64,000 bases of DNA from Streptomyces sp. DSM 15324 (lineage in GTDB: Bacteria; Actinomycetota; Actinomycetes; Streptomycetales; Streptomycetaceae). Position 1 is the stretch's first letter, and every line of letters begins with the position of its first letter. The DNA lies in contig NZ_KQ949039.1 of NCBI RefSeq assembly GCF_001514285.1, forward strand, positions 1-64,000. Direction: 5' to 3'. A model generated the notes under the pieces. The model searched no databases. It was not told where the DNA came from and saw only the letters and a program-made list of their open reading frames with translations. Positions 8,825-17,557 of the stretch are shown one piece after another. A program made the position numbers and the translations under genes.

Positions 8825-9931
8825 ATGATCGAAACGCCGTCCCTGGTGGACCAGTACTGCCACGGCGTGCTCAGAACCGAGCTGGGTCTCGGCACCTTCG
8901 AGGCCCGGCTGGCCCGTACCGAGGGCCCGCCCGCCCCCGGTACGACCCTGTTCGACACCCAGACCGGTTTCGCGGTACGCCGCTGGTGCCCCCCACTGCT
9001 CGGTCTGGAACCGCACTGCACACCCGCCCGGTATCTCGCCCGGCGACGTGAACTCGGCGTACTGGAATCGGGCCGCCGACTGCTGCGCGGCAGCGGCATC
9101 ACGACCTACCTCGTCGACACCGGACTGCCCGGCGACCTCACCCGTCCGGGGGAGCTGGGCGCCGCGGGGGCCGCCGACGCGCATGAGATCGTCCGCCTCG
9201 AACTGCTGGCCGAGCAGGTCGCCGACACCTCCGGCACCGTCGAGGCCTTTCTCGCCAATCTCGCCGAGGCCGTCCACTCGGCCGCGGCCGGCGCCGTCGC
9301 CTTCACCTCCGTCGCCGGGGTCCGGCACGGCCTGGCCCTGGCGCCCGAACCGCCGGGTCCCGGTGAGGTGCGGGGCGCCGCGGGCCGCTGGCTGGCCGCC
9401 CGCCGCGTCGGCGGCGAGCTGCGCGACCCCGTGCTGCTACGGCACCTGCTGTGGATCGCCGTCGCCTCGGGACTGCCCCTCCAGCTGCACGCCGGAGTCG
9501 GCGGACCGGGCCTGCGCATCGACCGCTCCGACCCCGCGCTGCTGACCGACTTCGTCCGCGCCACCGCAGGCCTCGGCACCGACCTGATCCTGCTGCACGG
9601 CTATCCGTACCACCGCCAGGCCGCCCATCTCGCCGCGGTCTTCCCGCACGTCCACACCGACTCGGGTGCCGCGCTCGTCCGCACCGGCGCCCGTGCCGCG
9701 ACGGTTCTCGCGGAGATCCTGGAGGTGGCGCCGTTCGGCAAGGTCCTGTTCTCCAGCGGGGCGCAGGCGCTGCCCGAGCTGCACGTGGTCGGTGCCCGGC
9801 TGTTCCGCGAGGCCCTGGGGCGGGTCCTGGGCGGCTGGGTCGCCGAGGGCGCGTGGTCCCTGACGGACGCCCAGCGGGTGGCGGGGATGGTGGCGGCAGG
9901 TAACGCCCGGCGGGTGTACGGCCTGGGGTGA
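8825..9931 (+). CDS. Amidohydrolase-family protein (FluG N-terminal-domain-like)
   Basis: A 368-residue TIM-barrel amidohydrolase. The pattern DQYCHGVL near residue 10, LQLHAGVGGPGLRIDRSDP in the middle and LLHGYPYHRQAAHLAAVFPHVHTDSG near residue 265 resembles the amidohydrolase half of FluG and amidohydrolase-2 proteins, with several candidate metal-binding histidines. FluG proteins usually fuse this domain to a glutamine-synthetase-like domain; here it stands alone. Substrate unknown. It converges on ctaA, and the gap of about 75 bp between them is filled by tandem copies of the ctaA 3' end. Confidence 0.75.
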   Translation: MIETPSLVDQYCHGVLRTELGLGTFEARLARTEGPPAPGTTLFDTQTGFAVRRWCPPLLGLEPHCTPARYLARRRELGVLESGRRLLRGSGITTYLVDTGLPGDLTRPGELGAAGAADAHEIVRLELLAEQVADTSGTVEAFLANLAEAVHSAAAGAVAFTSVAGVRHGLALAPEPPGPGEVRGAAGRWLAARRVGGELRDPVLLRHLLWIAVASGLPLQLHAGVGGPGLRIDRSDPALLTDFVRATAGLGTDLILLHGYPYHRQAAHLAAVFPHVHTDSGAALVRTGARAATVLAEILEVAPFGKVLFSSGAQALPELHVVGARLFREALGRVLGGWVAEGAWSLTDAQRVAGMVAAGNARRVYGLG

Positions 9932-9938
9932 AGGTCGG

Positions 9939-10026
9939 GCGTTCGAGGCGACCGCGGCCCGGGCTGGACGTCAGGCGTTCGAGGCGACCGCGGCCCGGGC
10001 TGGACGTCAGGCGTTCGAGGCGACCG
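9939..10026. repeat. 36-bp tandem repeat derived from the ctaA 3' end
   Basis: Two identical 36-bp units (9939-9974 and 9975-10010) beginning GCGTTCGAGGCGACCG, then a partial third copy from 10011 that is the real end of ctaA (one mismatch, codons for AEATVASNA). The repeat therefore copied the last codons and stop of ctaA into the space between two convergent genes. Each copy keeps the ctaA stop (TCA on the plus strand). Confidence 0.9.
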
Positions 10027-11008
10027 TGGCCTCGGCGGCCGGGGCCGGCAGCTCGGCCGTCGTCGCCGGGCGCTCGCGCAGGGCCAGCAGCACCAGCAGC
10101 ACCCAGATCCACACCAGCGCCGACCCGAGCATGTGCAGGCCCACCAGCACCTCGGGAAGGTTCGTGAAGTACTGGACGTACCCGATGACACCCTGCGCCA
10201 GCAGCACCAGGAACAGCTCCCGGGTGCGGTTCAGCGGGCCGCGCGGGGCGTCGACCGCCTTGAGGATGAACCACAGGGCGAAGGTCAGGGTCACCACGAT
10301 CCACGCGAGCACCGCGTGCAGCTTGGCCACCGTCTCCCAGTCCAGCGGCATCCGCTCGACCTCGCTGGAGTCACCCGCGTGCGGCCCCGCCCCGGTCACC
10401 ACCGTGCCGACCGCGATCAGCAGCGACGCGGCGACGACGAGGAACCACACCAGCTGCTGCACCGGCTTGCCGACCAGCGGCCGGGGCTCCCCGTCGCCCT
10501 CGCGGGTGCGCTGCCACATCAGCGCGGCGACCGCGATCAGCGCCGAGGCCAGCAGGAAGTGCGCGGCGACCGTGTACGGGTTGAGGCCGACCAGCACCAC
10601 GATGCCGCCGAGCACCGCGTTGCTCATCACCAGCCAGAACTGCGCCCAGCCCAGCCGGGTCAGCCCCGCACGCCGCGGCTTCTCCGCGCGCGCGGCGATG
10701 ATCGCCCAGCCGACGGCGGCGCACAGGACGTACGTCAGCATGCGGTTGCCGAACTCGATGGCACCGTGGAAGCCCATCGCGCCGGTCGCGGTGAGCGAGT
10801 CGGCCGTGCACTTGGGCCAGGTCGGGCAGCCGAGGCCGGAGCCGGTGAGGCGCACGGCACCGCCGGTGACCACGATGATCACCGACATCACCAGCGCGGA
10901 CAGGGCCGCCCGCTGAACCGTCCGGGGTGCGGGGGTCCAGCGTTCGGCGATGAAGGCGAGCGGGTTGCGCAGCGCCGCTACGGCGTCGGTGCGGGTCACG
11001 TTTGGCAC
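10007..11008 (-). CDS. ctaA: Haem A synthase
   Basis: Membrane oxygenase (COX15/CtaA family) that oxidises the C8 methyl of haem O to make haem A for cytochrome aa3 oxidase. It has 333 residues from GTG 11008 and eight predicted membrane segments. The GGAVRLTGSGLGCPTWPKC block lies in the first extracytoplasmic region, with the Cys pair seen in Gram-positive CtaA, and conserved helix histidines are visible (GFHGAIEFGNRM and later AKLHAVLAW, GLHMLGSA). Its 3' end is duplicated downstream (repeat at 9939-10026). The ABC exporter genes next to it are often neighbours of ctaA in actinobacteria. Confidence 0.93.
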   Translation of the reverse strand: MPNVTRTDAVAALRNPLAFIAERWTPAPRTVQRAALSALVMSVIIVVTGGAVRLTGSGLGCPTWPKCTADSLTATGAMGFHGAIEFGNRMLTYVLCAAVGWAIIAARAEKPRRAGLTRLGWAQFWLVMSNAVLGGIVVLVGLNPYTVAAHFLLASALIAVAALMWQRTREGDGEPRPLVGKPVQQLVWFLVVAASLLIAVGTVVTGAGPHAGDSSEVERMPLDWETVAKLHAVLAWIVVTLTFALWFILKAVDAPRGPLNRTRELFLVLLAQGVIGYVQYFTNLPEVLVGLHMLGSALVWIWVLLVLLALRERPATTAELPAPAAEATVASNA

Positions 11009-11090
11009 GCCCCCATCGTAGGCCGCCGCTTGTGCACGCTTTCACGAGGGTCGGGTCCGGCGGCCGGCGCCGGGTCCGCGCGCCCCCGGT

Positions 11091-11861
11091 TCACTCCCAG
11101 CGGAAGAACCGCCCCGCGGCCGCGAGCCCGGCCACCGCCCACACCGCCAGGATCCCCAGGTCCGCCCAGGGCATGCCCGCGCCGTGCTGGAGGACGTCGC
11201 GCAGCCCGTCGGAGAGGGCCGAGATGGGCAGGAGACCGAGGACGTCCTGGGCGGCCGGCGGGAACTTGTCCAGCGGGACGACGACCCCACCGCCCACGAG
11301 CAGCAGCAGGAAGACCAGGTTGGCGGCGGCCAGGGTCGCCTCCGCCCGCAGCGTGCCCGCCATCAGCAGACCCAGCCCCGAGAAGGCCGCCGTACCGACG
11401 ACGAGGAGGAGCAGGACGGCGAGCGGGTTCCCGTGCGGGTCCCAGCCCAGCGCGAAGGCGATCACCGTCAGCAGGACCACCTGGAGGACCTCGGTGACCA
11501 GCACGGACGCGGTCTTCGCCGCCATCAGCCCCCAGCGGGGGAGCGGGGAGGCCGCGAGCCGCTTCAGGACGCCGTAGCGGCGCTCGAAGCCCGTCGCGAT
11601 GGCCTGGCCGGTGAAGGCCGTGGACATGACCGCCAGGGCGAGGATGCCGGGGGCGAGGAAGTCCACCGCCGCGCCCGCACCGGTGTCGACCACGTCCACG
11701 CTGCTGAACAGCACCAGCAGCAGCGTCGGGATCACCACCGTGAGCAGCAGCTGCTCGCCGTTGCGCAGGAGCATCCTCGTCTCCAGCGCCGCCTGCGCCG
11801 CGATCATGCGGGGGAGCGGGGCCGCGCCGGGCCGGGGGGTGTAGGTGCCGGTGGCGGTCAC
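11091..11861 (-). CDS. ABC-2 type exporter permease
   Basis: A 256-residue integral membrane protein with six hydrophobic segments and the ABC-2 signature region around LVVGTAAFSGLGLLMAG near residue 155. The start is GTG 11861, overlapping the ATPase stop as GTGA, so the pair is translationally coupled. It probably works as the transmembrane half of an exporter with the ATPase upstream, as in DrrAB-type systems. The exported substrate is unknown; the conserved link to ctaA and suf in this genus may hint at a housekeeping role, but that is inference. Confidence 0.88.
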   Translation of the reverse strand: MTATGTYTPRPGAAPLPRMIAAQAALETRMLLRNGEQLLLTVVIPTLLLVLFSSVDVVDTGAGAAVDFLAPGILALAVMSTAFTGQAIATGFERRYGVLKRLAASPLPRWGLMAAKTASVLVTEVLQVVLLTVIAFALGWDPHGNPLAVLLLLVVGTAAFSGLGLLMAGTLRAEATLAAANLVFLLLLVGGGVVVPLDKFPPAAQDVLGLLPISALSDGLRDVLQHGAGMPWADLGILAVWAVAGLAAAGRFFRWE

Positions 11862-12781
11862 GAGCGCAGCTCCTTGCCGGTCAGTTCCAGGAAGACGTCC
11901 TCCAGGGTGTGGCGCTCGACCGAGATGCGGTCGGGCATCACCCCGTGCTGCGCGCACCACGAGGTGACGGTCGCCAGCAGCTGCGGGTCGACCTTGCCCA
12001 CCACCCGGTACGAGCCCGGCGTCAGCTCGGCCGCGGAGGAGTCGGCGGGCAGCGCCTTGAGCAGGGAGGCGACGTCGAGGCCGGGGCGGCCGGAGAAGCG
12101 CAGGGTGTTCTCGGCGCCGCCGCGGCACAGTTCCTCGGGGGAGCCGTGGGCGATGACCCGGCCCCCGTCGATGATCGCCACGTCGTCGGCGAGCTGCTCG
12201 GCCTCGTCCATGTGGTGGGTGGTCAGGACGACCGAGACGCCGTCGGCGCGCAGGTCCCGGACCAGGTCCCAGGTGGCGCGGCGGGCCTGCGGGTCGAGGC
12301 CGGCGGTCGGCTCGTCCAGGAAGACCAGTTCCGGCCGGCCGACGACCGCCATCGCCAGGGCGAGCCGCTGCTGCTGGCCGCCGGAGAGCCGGCGGTACGT
12401 CGTCCGGCCGCAGGAGCCGAGCCCGAGCCGCTCGATCAGCGCGTCCACGTCCAGCGGATGCGCGTGCAGCTTCGCCACGTGCCGCAGCATCTCGTCGGCC
12501 CGCGCCCCCGAGTACACGCCCCCGGACTGGAGCATCACCCCGATGCGGGGCCGCAGCTCGGACGCCTGTGCGACCGGGTCGAGCCCGAGCACGCGGACGG
12601 TGCCGGAGTCCGCCGCGCGGTACCCCTCGCAGATCTCGATGGTGGTCGTCTTGCCGGCGCCGTTGGGTCCGAGGACGGCGGTGACGCCCGCCCGGGCCGT
12701 CAGCTCCAGGCCGTCCACCGCGGTCTTCGTCCCGTACCGCTTCACCAGGGCCTGGACCCGGACGACAGGCTCGCTTCGCAT
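11858..12781 (-). CDS. ABC exporter ATP-binding protein (DrrA-like)
   Basis: A 307-residue ATPase from ATG 12781. Walker A GPNGAGKTT lies near residue 39, the signature RLSGGQQQRLALAMA in the middle, Walker B LVFLDEPTAGLD follows, then the switch histidine in VVLTTHHMDEAEQ. The C-terminal extension of about 80 residues is typical of DrrA-type drug/lipid exporters. An AGTCTA/TAGACT element (12790-12795) 8 bp before the ATG resembles a -10, suggesting a leaderless transcript. The longer open frame upstream adds 20 residues without family support. Confidence 0.9.
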   Translation of the reverse strand: MRSEPVVRVQALVKRYGTKTAVDGLELTARAGVTAVLGPNGAGKTTTIEICEGYRAADSGTVRVLGLDPVAQASELRPRIGVMLQSGGVYSGARADEMLRHVAKLHAHPLDVDALIERLGLGSCGRTTYRRLSGGQQQRLALAMAVVGRPELVFLDEPTAGLDPQARRATWDLVRDLRADGVSVVLTTHHMDEAEQLADDVAIIDGGRVIAHGSPEELCRGGAENTLRFSGRPGLDVASLLKALPADSSAAELTPGSYRVVGKVDPQLLATVTSWCAQHGVMPDRISVERHTLEDVFLELTGKELRS

Positions 12782-12860
12782 GGCCCCAGAGTCTAGGTTC
12801 GCCGCCGGCCGCTCCGACCGCCGGGTACGGGAACCGGCCACACCCGACCGGAAGCGGCCG

Positions 12861-13658
12861 TCAGACCTCCTCCTCGCGGGAGCGGTGCACGGCCAGCCAC
12901 CGCTGCGCGTAGGCGACCGCGTCCGCCACCGGGAACAGCCGTACGCGGGCGCCGCCCACCGTCCCCCGTACGACGGGCCGGTCCCGCTCGAAGTCGTGCC
13001 CGAGCTCGTCGAACCGGTCGGAGTCGATGGACACCTCCGTCACGGTCTCCCACCCGTGCGGACCGGGCCGGCCGATCTCCACCAGCGGGGCGGGGATGCG
13101 GTACTCGGCGAGGTGGAAGCTGGTGCAGGTGTCGTAGCCGGTCCCCAGGAGCAGCACCCGCGCCCCCAGCCGCTCCAGCCGGGCCAGCGGGCTGTGCTCA
13201 CCGAGCCGGCAGTCGGTGGCGTGGCCTTCGACGATCTCCTCGGCCCGCGCCCCGAGCGCCGCGAACGAGGTCTGCGGGTGGGCGCTGCGGACGGCCCCGG
13301 GCCAGGTGCGCACGGTCTCCGGGATCACCCCGGGCCCCCGGCTGGGGGTGACGAGGGGGTCGTAGGCGGGCATGGTGGCCCGGATCGTCTCCCACCACTG
13401 CGGCGGGACGGGCGGCCGGCTCCATTCCCGCAGGTCGGAGAGCTCGCCCGTCTGGGTCGGGACGACGAGCGTGCCGTGGGGGCCGAGGGCGTCCCGCAGT
13501 CCCTGGACCACCGCGACGGAGCCGCCGCACACCCAGCCGAGGGAGCTGAGGGAGGAGTGCACGAGGAGGATTTCTCCCGGTTCGACACCCAGGTCCCGCA
13601 GGTGCGCCGCCAGGGTCCGGCGCGTGACGAGTGGGCCGGTCGGAGGGGGTGTGGCCAT
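12861..13658 (-). CDS. AAC(3)-family aminoglycoside N-acetyltransferase-like protein
   Basis: A 265-residue acetyl-CoA-dependent acetyltransferase of the AAC(3)/YokD family. Seen: LLVHSSLSSLGWVCGGSVAVVQGLRDALGPHGTLVVPT at residues 30-67 (the conserved family opening), then RSAHPQTSFAALGA and LGTGYDTCTSFHLAEY with conserved His residues. Chromosomal members in Streptomyces are common and not always resistance enzymes, so aminoglycoside 3-N-acetylation is possible but unproven. Divergent from sufR with a 172-bp gap that carries an iron-box-like palindrome. Confidence 0.82.
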   Translation of the reverse strand: MATPPPTGPLVTRRTLAAHLRDLGVEPGEILLVHSSLSSLGWVCGGSVAVVQGLRDALGPHGTLVVPTQTGELSDLREWSRPPVPPQWWETIRATMPAYDPLVTPSRGPGVIPETVRTWPGAVRSAHPQTSFAALGARAEEIVEGHATDCRLGEHSPLARLERLGARVLLLGTGYDTCTSFHLAEYRIPAPLVEIGRPGPHGWETVTEVSIDSDRFDELGHDFERDRPVVRGTVGGARVRLFPVADAVAYAQRWLAVHRSREEEV

Positions 13659-13745
13659 GGTCGAGCAGTGTCCCCGAAGCGGGCCGCCGCGGCCACCGGT
13701 TTCCGCGGGCCCTTGATCGATCAGTGATCGTTTCCGCAGGTCAGA

Positions 13746-13759
13746 TTAGGTATGCCTAA
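13746..13759. promoter_or_regulatory. TTAGG-N4-CCTAA palindrome (iron-box-like)
   Basis: TTAGGTATGCCTAA: perfect 5-bp arms with a 4-bp centre, 72 bp before the sufR start and 87 bp before the acetyltransferase start. The arms match the half-sites of DtxR/IdeR/DmdR iron boxes, but the spacing (4 instead of 9) is shorter than the canonical 19-bp site, so the regulator is uncertain. Confidence 0.45.
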
Positions 13760-13817
13760 GTGACGCAGGGCACCCCGGGTGGCCCGGACGCGGCTTGCCT
13801 GTGTTCGAGGAATTACG

Positions 13818-13831
13818 CAACAATGGCGTTG
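13818..13831 (+). promoter_or_regulatory. SufR operator overlapping the sufR start codon
   Basis: CAAC-AATGGC-GTTG: a perfect CAAC-N6-GTTG inverted repeat whose last G is the first base of the sufR GTG start. This is the form of operator I recall for Streptomyces SufR. The position over the start codon would let SufR block initiation of the whole operon. Confidence 0.75.
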
Positions 13832-14574
13832 TGAAAAACGTCGGCGAGGCTCGGGAGACCCCCACGGGGACCCCGCACGAGGAGCTCGCGGCTGGGATGC
13901 GCTCGGACCGTTCGACGCGCAACCGGGTCGCGCGCTCGATCCTGGACCACGGGCCGTCGACCGTCGCCGAGCTGGCCGACCGGCTGGGGCTCACCCCCGC
14001 CGCCGTCCGCCGCCACCTCGACGCCCTGGTCGCCGACGACATCGTGCAACCCCGCGAGCAGCGGGTCTACGGGGCGCGCACCCGCGGCCGGCCGGCCAAG
14101 GTCTTCGCCCTCACCGACTGCGGCCGGGACGCCTTCGACCAGTCCTACGACGCGCTCGCCGCCGACGCCCTGCGCTGGATCCAGCAGCGGTTCGGCGGGG
14201 ACGAGGCCGTCGTCGCCTTCGCCCGCGCGCGGATCGCCGAGCAGGCCGACGCCTACCGCGAGGCCATCGAGGCGGCCGCCCCCGAGGAGCGCACCGAAGC
14301 CCTCGCCAGGGCCCTGAGCGCCGACGGGTACGCTGCTACGGCGCGCAGCGCACCGGTCGGCGAGCAGCTGTGCCAGCACCACTGCCCGGTCGCCCACGTG
14401 GCGGAGAAGTTCCCGCAGCTCTGCGAGGCCGAGACCGAGGTCTTCTCCCAGCTGCTCGGAACGCACGTCCAGCGACTGGCCACGATCGCCCACGGCGACG
14501 GGGTCTGCACGACGTTCATCCCCAAGATTTCCCACAACGCATCTGCAAGCACGGCCGGGAGGAACCCCGCATGA
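13831..14574 (+). CDS. sufR: Iron-sulfur cluster-sensing repressor SufR
   Basis: A 247-residue winged-helix repressor of the suf operon. The HTH is at about residues 33-75 (TVAELADRLGLTPAAVRRHLDAL). The C-terminal cluster-binding cysteines are C181, C185 and C198 (CQHHCPVAH...FPQLC), the expected ligands for a [4Fe-4S] cluster. GTG 13831 was chosen because the SufR operator CAAC-N6-GTTG ends on it; an upstream TTG at 13795 keeps frame but would put the operator inside the gene. With little or no 5' leader the transcript may be leaderless. Its stop overlaps sufB as ATGA. Confidence 0.92.
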   Translation: MKNVGEARETPTGTPHEELAAGMRSDRSTRNRVARSILDHGPSTVAELADRLGLTPAAVRRHLDALVADDIVQPREQRVYGARTRGRPAKVFALTDCGRDAFDQSYDALAADALRWIQQRFGGDEAVVAFARARIAEQADAYREAIEAAAPEERTEALARALSADGYAATARSAPVGEQLCQHHCPVAHVAEKFPQLCEAETEVFSQLLGTHVQRLATIAHGDGVCTTFIPKISHNASASTAGRNPA

Positions 14575-15992
14575 CTCTCCCCACGGAGACTGCTCACCCC
14601 GAACTCGAGGGCCTGGGCACGTACGAATACGGCTGGGCCGACTCCGACACCGCCGGTGCCTCTGCGCGGCGCGGCATCAACGAGGAGGTCGTCACCGACA
14701 TCTCCGCGAAGAAGTCCGAGCCGGAGTGGATGACCAAGCTCCGTCTCAAGGGCCTGAAGCTCTTCGAGAAGAAGCCCATGCCGAACTGGGGCTCCGACCT
14801 CTCCGGCATCGACTTCGACAACATCAAGTACTTCGTGCGCTCCACGGAGAAGCAGGCGGAGTCCTGGGAGGACCTGCCCGAGGACATCAAGAACACCTAC
14901 GACAAGCTGGGCATCCCGGAGGCCGAGAAGCAGCGCCTGGTCGCCGGTGTCGCCGCCCAGTACGAGTCGGAGGTCGTCTACCACCAGATCCGCGAGGACC
15001 TGGAGGAGCAGGGCGTCATCTTCCTCGACACCGACACCGCCCTGAAGGAGCACCCGGAGCTCTTCAAGGAGTACTTCGGCACCGTCATCCCCGCCGGTGA
15101 CAACAAGTTCGCCGCGCTGAACACCGCCGTGTGGTCCGGCGGCTCCTTCATCTACGTGCCGAAGGGCGTGCACGTCGAGATCCCGCTCCAGGCCTACTTC
15201 CGGATCAACACCGAGAACATGGGCCAGTTCGAGCGGACCCTGATCATCGTCGACGAGGGCGCCTACGTGCACTACGTCGAAGGCTGTACGGCCCCGATCT
15301 ACAAGTCGGACTCCCTGCACAGCGCGGTCGTCGAGATCATCGTCAAGAAGAACGCCCGCTGCCGCTACACGACCATCCAGAACTGGTCGAACAACGTCTA
15401 CAACCTGGTCACCAAGCGCGCCGTCGCCTACGAGGGCGCCACCATGGAGTGGATCGACGGCAACATCGGCTCCAAGGTGACGATGAAGTACCCCGCCGTC
15501 TACCTCATGGGCGAGCACGCCAAGGGCGAGACCCTCTCCATCGCCTTCGCGGGCGAGGGCCAGCACCAGGACGCCGGCTCCAAGATGGTCCACATGGCGC
15601 CGAACACCTCCTCCAACATCGTCTCCAAGTCGGTGGCGAGGGGCGGCGGCCGTACCTCCTACCGCGGTCTCGTCGAGATCGGCGAGGGCGCCCACGGCTC
15701 CAAGTCCAACGTGCTGTGCGACGCGCTGCTCGTCGACACCATCTCCCGCTCGGACACCTACCCGTACGTGGACGTCCGCGAGGACGACGTGTCCATGGGC
15801 CACGAGGCGACCGTCTCCAAGGTCTCCGAGGACCAGCTCTTCTACCTGATGAGCCGCGGTCTCTCCGAGTTCGAGGCGATGGCGATGATCGTGCGCGGCT
15901 TCGTCGAGCCCATCGCGAAGGAGCTGCCGATGGAGTACGCGCTGGAGCTCAACCGGCTGATCGAGCTGCAGATGGAAGGTGCGGTCGGTTAA
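14571..15992 (+). CDS. sufB: Fe-S cluster assembly protein SufB
   Basis: Core scaffold subunit of the SufBC2D complex, on which nascent Fe-S clusters are built. The 473-residue protein has the long beta-helix core with VHYVEGCTAP near residue 240, ARCRYTTIQNWSNNVYNLVTKR, and GSKSNVLCDALLVDTISRSDTYPYVDVREDD near the C-terminus, where the functional Cys and following His/Glu region lie. Starts at ATG 14571, overlapping the sufR stop by 4 bp. Confidence 0.97.
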   Translation: MTLPTETAHPELEGLGTYEYGWADSDTAGASARRGINEEVVTDISAKKSEPEWMTKLRLKGLKLFEKKPMPNWGSDLSGIDFDNIKYFVRSTEKQAESWEDLPEDIKNTYDKLGIPEAEKQRLVAGVAAQYESEVVYHQIREDLEEQGVIFLDTDTALKEHPELFKEYFGTVIPAGDNKFAALNTAVWSGGSFIYVPKGVHVEIPLQAYFRINTENMGQFERTLIIVDEGAYVHYVEGCTAPIYKSDSLHSAVVEIIVKKNARCRYTTIQNWSNNVYNLVTKRAVAYEGATMEWIDGNIGSKVTMKYPAVYLMGEHAKGETLSIAFAGEGQHQDAGSKMVHMAPNTSSNIVSKSVARGGGRTSYRGLVEIGEGAHGSKSNVLCDALLVDTISRSDTYPYVDVREDDVSMGHEATVSKVSEDQLFYLMSRGLSEFEAMAMIVRGFVEPIAKELPMEYALELNRLIELQMEGAVG

Positions 15993-16051
15993 CCACCGGT
16001 CCGCAGCCCATCAAGCCCCTTACGTAACGGAAAGCGAGCATTACGACAGCC

Positions 16052-17233
16052 ATGGCTGAGGCTCAGAATATCCCGGTGGGGTCCACCACCGCCGGCGCGA
16101 TCGCGGTCGCCGCCGAGTCGACCGTCGCCACGCGCATGAGCGCACCCCCGTCCTTCGACGTCGCGGACTTCCCGGTCCCGCACGGCCGCGAGGAGGAGTG
16201 GCGGTTCACCCCGCTGGAGCGTCTGCGCGGTCTGCACGACGGCACCGCCGTCGCGACCGGCGAGGGCGTCAAGGTCGCTGTCGAGGCCCCCGAGGGCGTC
16301 ATCGTCGAGACCGTCGACCGCGACGACCCGCGCCTCGGCAAGGCGGGCACCCCCGTGGACCGGATCGCCGCCCAGGCCTACTCGGCGTTCGAGAAGGCCG
16401 GCGTGATCACCGTTCCCAAGGAGACGGTCCTCACCGAGCCCATCCGCATCGCGGTGCACGGCGAGGGCGGCACCTCCTTCGGCCACCAGGTGATCCAGCT
16501 CGGGGCGTTCGCCGAGGCCGTCGTCGTCATCGACCACACCGGTGACGCGGTCCTCGCCGCCAACGTCGACTACGTCCTCGGCGACGGCGCCAAGCTCACC
16601 GTCGTCTCCGTCCAGGACTGGGACGACAAGGCCGTGCACGTGGCCCAGCACAACGCCCTCGTCGGCCGCGACGCCTCGTTCAAGTCGGTCGTCGTCACCT
16701 TCGGCGGCGACGTCGTCCGCCTGCACCCGCGCGTCGCCTACGCCGGCACCGGCGCCGAGGCCGAGCTGTTCGGGCTGTACTTCACCGACGCCGGCCAGCA
16801 CCAGGAGCACCGCCTGCTGGTCGACCACAACGTCCCGCACTGCACGTCCCACGTGGTCTACAAGGGCGCCCTCCAGGGCGACGAGGCGCACGCGGTGTGG
16901 ATCGGTGACGTGCTGATCGAGGCCACGGCCGAGGGCACCGACACCTACGAGATGAACCGCAACCTGGTCCTCACGGACGGTGCGCGCGTCGACTCGGTGC
17001 CGAACCTGGAGATCGAGACCGGCGAGATCGTCGGCGCCGGCCACGCCTCCGCCACCGGCCGCTTCGACGACGAGCAGCTCTTCTACCTGATGGCCCGCGG
17101 CATCCCCGCCGACGAGGCCCGCCGCCTGGTGGTCCGCGGCTTCTTCGCCGAGCTGGTCCAGCAGATCGGTGTCCCGGACATCGAGGAGCGCCTGCTCGCG
17201 AAGATCGAGACCGAGCTGGAGGCCACCGTCTGA
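16052..17233 (+). CDS. sufD: Fe-S cluster assembly protein SufD
   Basis: Paralogue of SufB and its partner in the SufBC2D scaffold. It has 393 residues, with a variable N-terminus, FPVPHGREEEWRFTPLERL at about residues 39-57, and a conserved C-terminal beta-helix with HASATGRFDDEQLFYLMARGIP. It lies 59 bp after sufB; its TGA shares a base with the ATG of the ferredoxin (TGATG). Confidence 0.96.
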   Translation: MAEAQNIPVGSTTAGAIAVAAESTVATRMSAPPSFDVADFPVPHGREEEWRFTPLERLRGLHDGTAVATGEGVKVAVEAPEGVIVETVDRDDPRLGKAGTPVDRIAAQAYSAFEKAGVITVPKETVLTEPIRIAVHGEGGTSFGHQVIQLGAFAEAVVVIDHTGDAVLAANVDYVLGDGAKLTVVSVQDWDDKAVHVAQHNALVGRDASFKSVVVTFGGDVVRLHPRVAYAGTGAEAELFGLYFTDAGQHQEHRLLVDHNVPHCTSHVVYKGALQGDEAHAVWIGDVLIEATAEGTDTYEMNRNLVLTDGARVDSVPNLEIETGEIVGAGHASATGRFDDEQLFYLMARGIPADEARRLVVRGFFAELVQQIGVPDIEERLLAKIETELEATV

Positions 17234-17550
17234 TGGCCTTCGTACGCGCCTGCGGACTGAGCGAGCTGGAGGAGGACACCCCCAAACGGGTGGAGCTCGA
17301 CGGCACGCCGGTCTCGGTCGTCCGAACCGAGGGAGAGGTGTTCGCCATCCACGACATCTGCTCCCACGCGAACGTCTCGCTCTCCGAGGGCGAGGTGGAG
17401 GACTGCCAGATCGAGTGCTGGCTGCACGGCTCCGCGTTCGACCTCCGCACCGGCAAGCCGTCCGGCCTTCCCGCGACGCGCCCCGTCCCCGTATACCCCG
17501 TCAAGATCGAAGGGGACGACGTGCTCGTCTCCCTCACCCAGGAGTCCTGA
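17233..17550 (+). CDS. Rieske [2Fe-2S] ferredoxin in the suf operon
   Basis: A 105-residue non-haem-type Rieske ferredoxin. Cluster ligands are visible: C43-S-H45 and C62-W-L-H65 in the CxH...CxxH pattern. It lies inside the suf operon between sufD and sufC, as in other actinobacteria. It may deliver electrons for cluster assembly, or be a client kept next to its maturation system; the sequence does not decide which. Confidence 0.92.
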   Translation: MAFVRACGLSELEEDTPKRVELDGTPVSVVRTEGEVFAIHDICSHANVSLSEGEVEDCQIECWLHGSAFDLRTGKPSGLPATRPVPVYPVKIEGDDVLVSLTQES

Positions 17551-17557
17551 GGCCACC

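Noticed and set aside
14253..15803. 516-codon antisense frame over sufB
   Set aside because: Shadow of sufB; low-complexity Val/Gly/Asp/Leu sequence without motifs.
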